From the NCBI GenBank assembly GCA_964428955.1, contig CAYSAD010000008.1, positions 1 through 14,568 on the forward strand: 14,568 nt of DNA, written 5' to 3'. The position numbers and the translations under genes were made by a program. The stretch's first letter is position 1, and each line of letters starts with the position of its first letter. This document shows positions 14,010 to 14,568 of this stretch, piece after piece. This DNA is from CAYSAD01 sp964428955 (GTDB taxonomy: Bacteria; Patescibacteriota; Saccharimonadia; Saccharimonadales; Saccharimonadaceae). The notes beneath the pieces were generated by a model. That model searched no databases. It worked only from the letters and a program-made list of their open reading frames with translations, and had not been told where the DNA came from.

Positions 14010-14256
14010 TTTCTACTTTCTTAAGTTGTTGCCATATGAGTGCACCGGCTACACATGCGCCAAGAACGACTCCGCTAATACTGAGCCAGGGCGCCGTATG
14101 CCAGGCGTTGTCAACCTGCCAACCGATGAATCCTCCGAAAATCGTTGGTAGAAACATCCGCCACGTCGTGTCAGCGATATCCGCCAGCAATAAAATGACC
14201 GTCGATTGGTTCGGCGGTACAGGTGATATGTCACCTTTGTGAGTTGACTTACCCAT
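13999..14256 (-). CDS. atpI: AtpI-like small membrane protein, first gene of the ATP synthase operon
   Basis: 85 residues. A polar N-terminus (about 1-18) is followed by two membrane helices, roughly 32-48 (MFLPTIFGGFIGWQVD) and 57-77 (LSISGVVLGACVAGALIW), and a short charged tail. Size, topology and the place ahead of atpB match the AtpI/AtpQ group, proposed to help c-ring assembly or magnesium uptake. Sequence similarity to textbook AtpI is weak, so position is the main evidence. The frame allows an earlier ATG at 14283, but a -10 element (14266-14271) lies inside that extension, so I choose 14256. Confidence 0.75.
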   Translation of the reverse strand: MGKSTHKGDISPVPPNQSTVILLLADIADTTWRMFLPTIFGGFIGWQVDNAWHTAPWLSISGVVLGACVAGALIWQQLKKVENVK

Positions 14257-14265
14257 CTGCCTTTT

Positions 14266-14274
14266 ACTATACCA
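14266..14274 (-). promoter_or_regulatory. Extended -10 promoter of the ATP synthase operon
   Basis: The minus strand reads TGGTATAGT, with a partial -35 TAGGCA 17 bases upstream (4/6). The -10 ends 9 bases before the ATG at 14256, so the message would start within a few bases of the start codon. A 5-bp inverted repeat AAACC/GGTTT (14277-14289) lies in the spacer. No terminator was seen between this point and the NHL-repeat gene upstream, so read-through is possible. Confidence 0.55.
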
Positions 14275-14386
14275 ATAAACCAACGGTTTGCCTAGATGTC
14301 CGAGGTGTGTAATGACAGCACATAGTAAAGCGTTGTTTCAATAACAAGAGTAGCTTGGGACTAAAGGAGAGCATGTAAGGACAAGA

Positions 14387-14568
14387 TTATTTAATCACGC
14401 GGATACGGTTGTTGGCCGTATCGCCAACATAAACTGTGCCAGTCGAATCGACGGCCACACCGCTCAGCGAATTAAACTGAGCAGTCGTGACGGTACCGTC
14501 AGTATAACCTCCCGTACCAGAACCGGCCAGAGTCGTTACGACACCTGCAGCGGTTATTTTACGGATGC
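14387..14568 (-). CDS. C-terminal end of an NHL-repeat protein (5' part outside the window)
   Basis: 59 complete residues plus a stop (TAA, complement of 14387-14389). It contains the end of one NHL repeat (IRKIT, then the GVVTTLAGSGTGGYTDG link) and a full repeat with the classic core FNSLSGVAVDSTGTVYVGDT and ANNRIRVI. NHL repeats build beta-propellers used for protein, sugar or nucleic acid binding, and in such small bacteria are usually found in secreted or surface proteins. The chain ends with the last repeat, without anchor or membrane segment. The gene runs off the right edge and lies upstream of the ATP synthase operon on the same strand. Confidence 0.85.
   Translation of the reverse strand, partial: IRKITAAGVVTTLAGSGTGGYTDGTVTTAQFNSLSGVAVDSTGTVYVGDTANNRIRVIK

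Noticed and set aside
1..14568. CRISPR array, insertion sequence, attachment site or mobile element
   Set aside because: No regularly spaced repeats, transposase or integrase reading frames, or terminal inverted repeats were seen.

Overview
The window looks like a chromosomal segment from a small-genome bacterium of the Patescibacteria/CPR type, most likely a Saccharibacteria (TM7) relative. This placement is inference. It rests on compact genes, a standard F-type ATP synthase operon, a single-chain UvrD-like helicase-nuclease, a short delta subunit and surface proteins with FN3 and NHL domains. TGA is used as a stop codon (ends of the helicase and atpG), so this is not a TGA-recoding lineage. 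No insertion sequence, CRISPR array or rRNA was seen.

Left part (1-5509): the end of a secreted-looking FN3-domain protein, a convergent unknown gene (667-1155, minus), then an overlapping divergent promoter region feeding an alpha/beta-hydrolase-like gene (1231-2208) and a 1090-residue SF1 helicase with a C-terminal RecB-family nuclease domain (2237-5509).

Middle part (5506-6296): the most unusual region. A strong promoter (TTGACA, 17-base spacer, TATGCT) begins a unit of about 760 bases. It holds a long structured 5' hairpin, a tRNA-like domain with perfect acceptor, D and T arms but a greatly enlarged anticodon arm, and a 3' domain closed by a 14-bp perfect stem. A 48-residue protein made of four DnaJ-type CxxCxGxG-like zinc motifs follows, then a rho-independent terminator. 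I do not recognise this RNA as tmRNA, RNase P RNA, SRP RNA, 6S RNA or a group I intron.

Next come a small unknown acidic protein (6357-6548) and a tRNA-dihydrouridine synthase (6557-7495) in one operon.

Right part (7540-14256, minus strand): the complete F1Fo ATP synthase operon in the order atpI-B-E-F-H-A-G-(78-residue acidic ORF)-D-C. The 78-residue ORF between gamma and beta is not a standard subunit. Subunit c has an Asp as its ion-binding carboxylate, and an internal extended -10 promoter precedes it. At the right edge is the C-terminal end of an NHL-repeat protein (14387-14568, minus).

Four promoter candidates share an extended -10 element TGGTANNNT, and two of these lie only 8-9 bases before a start codon, suggesting leaderless mRNAs.
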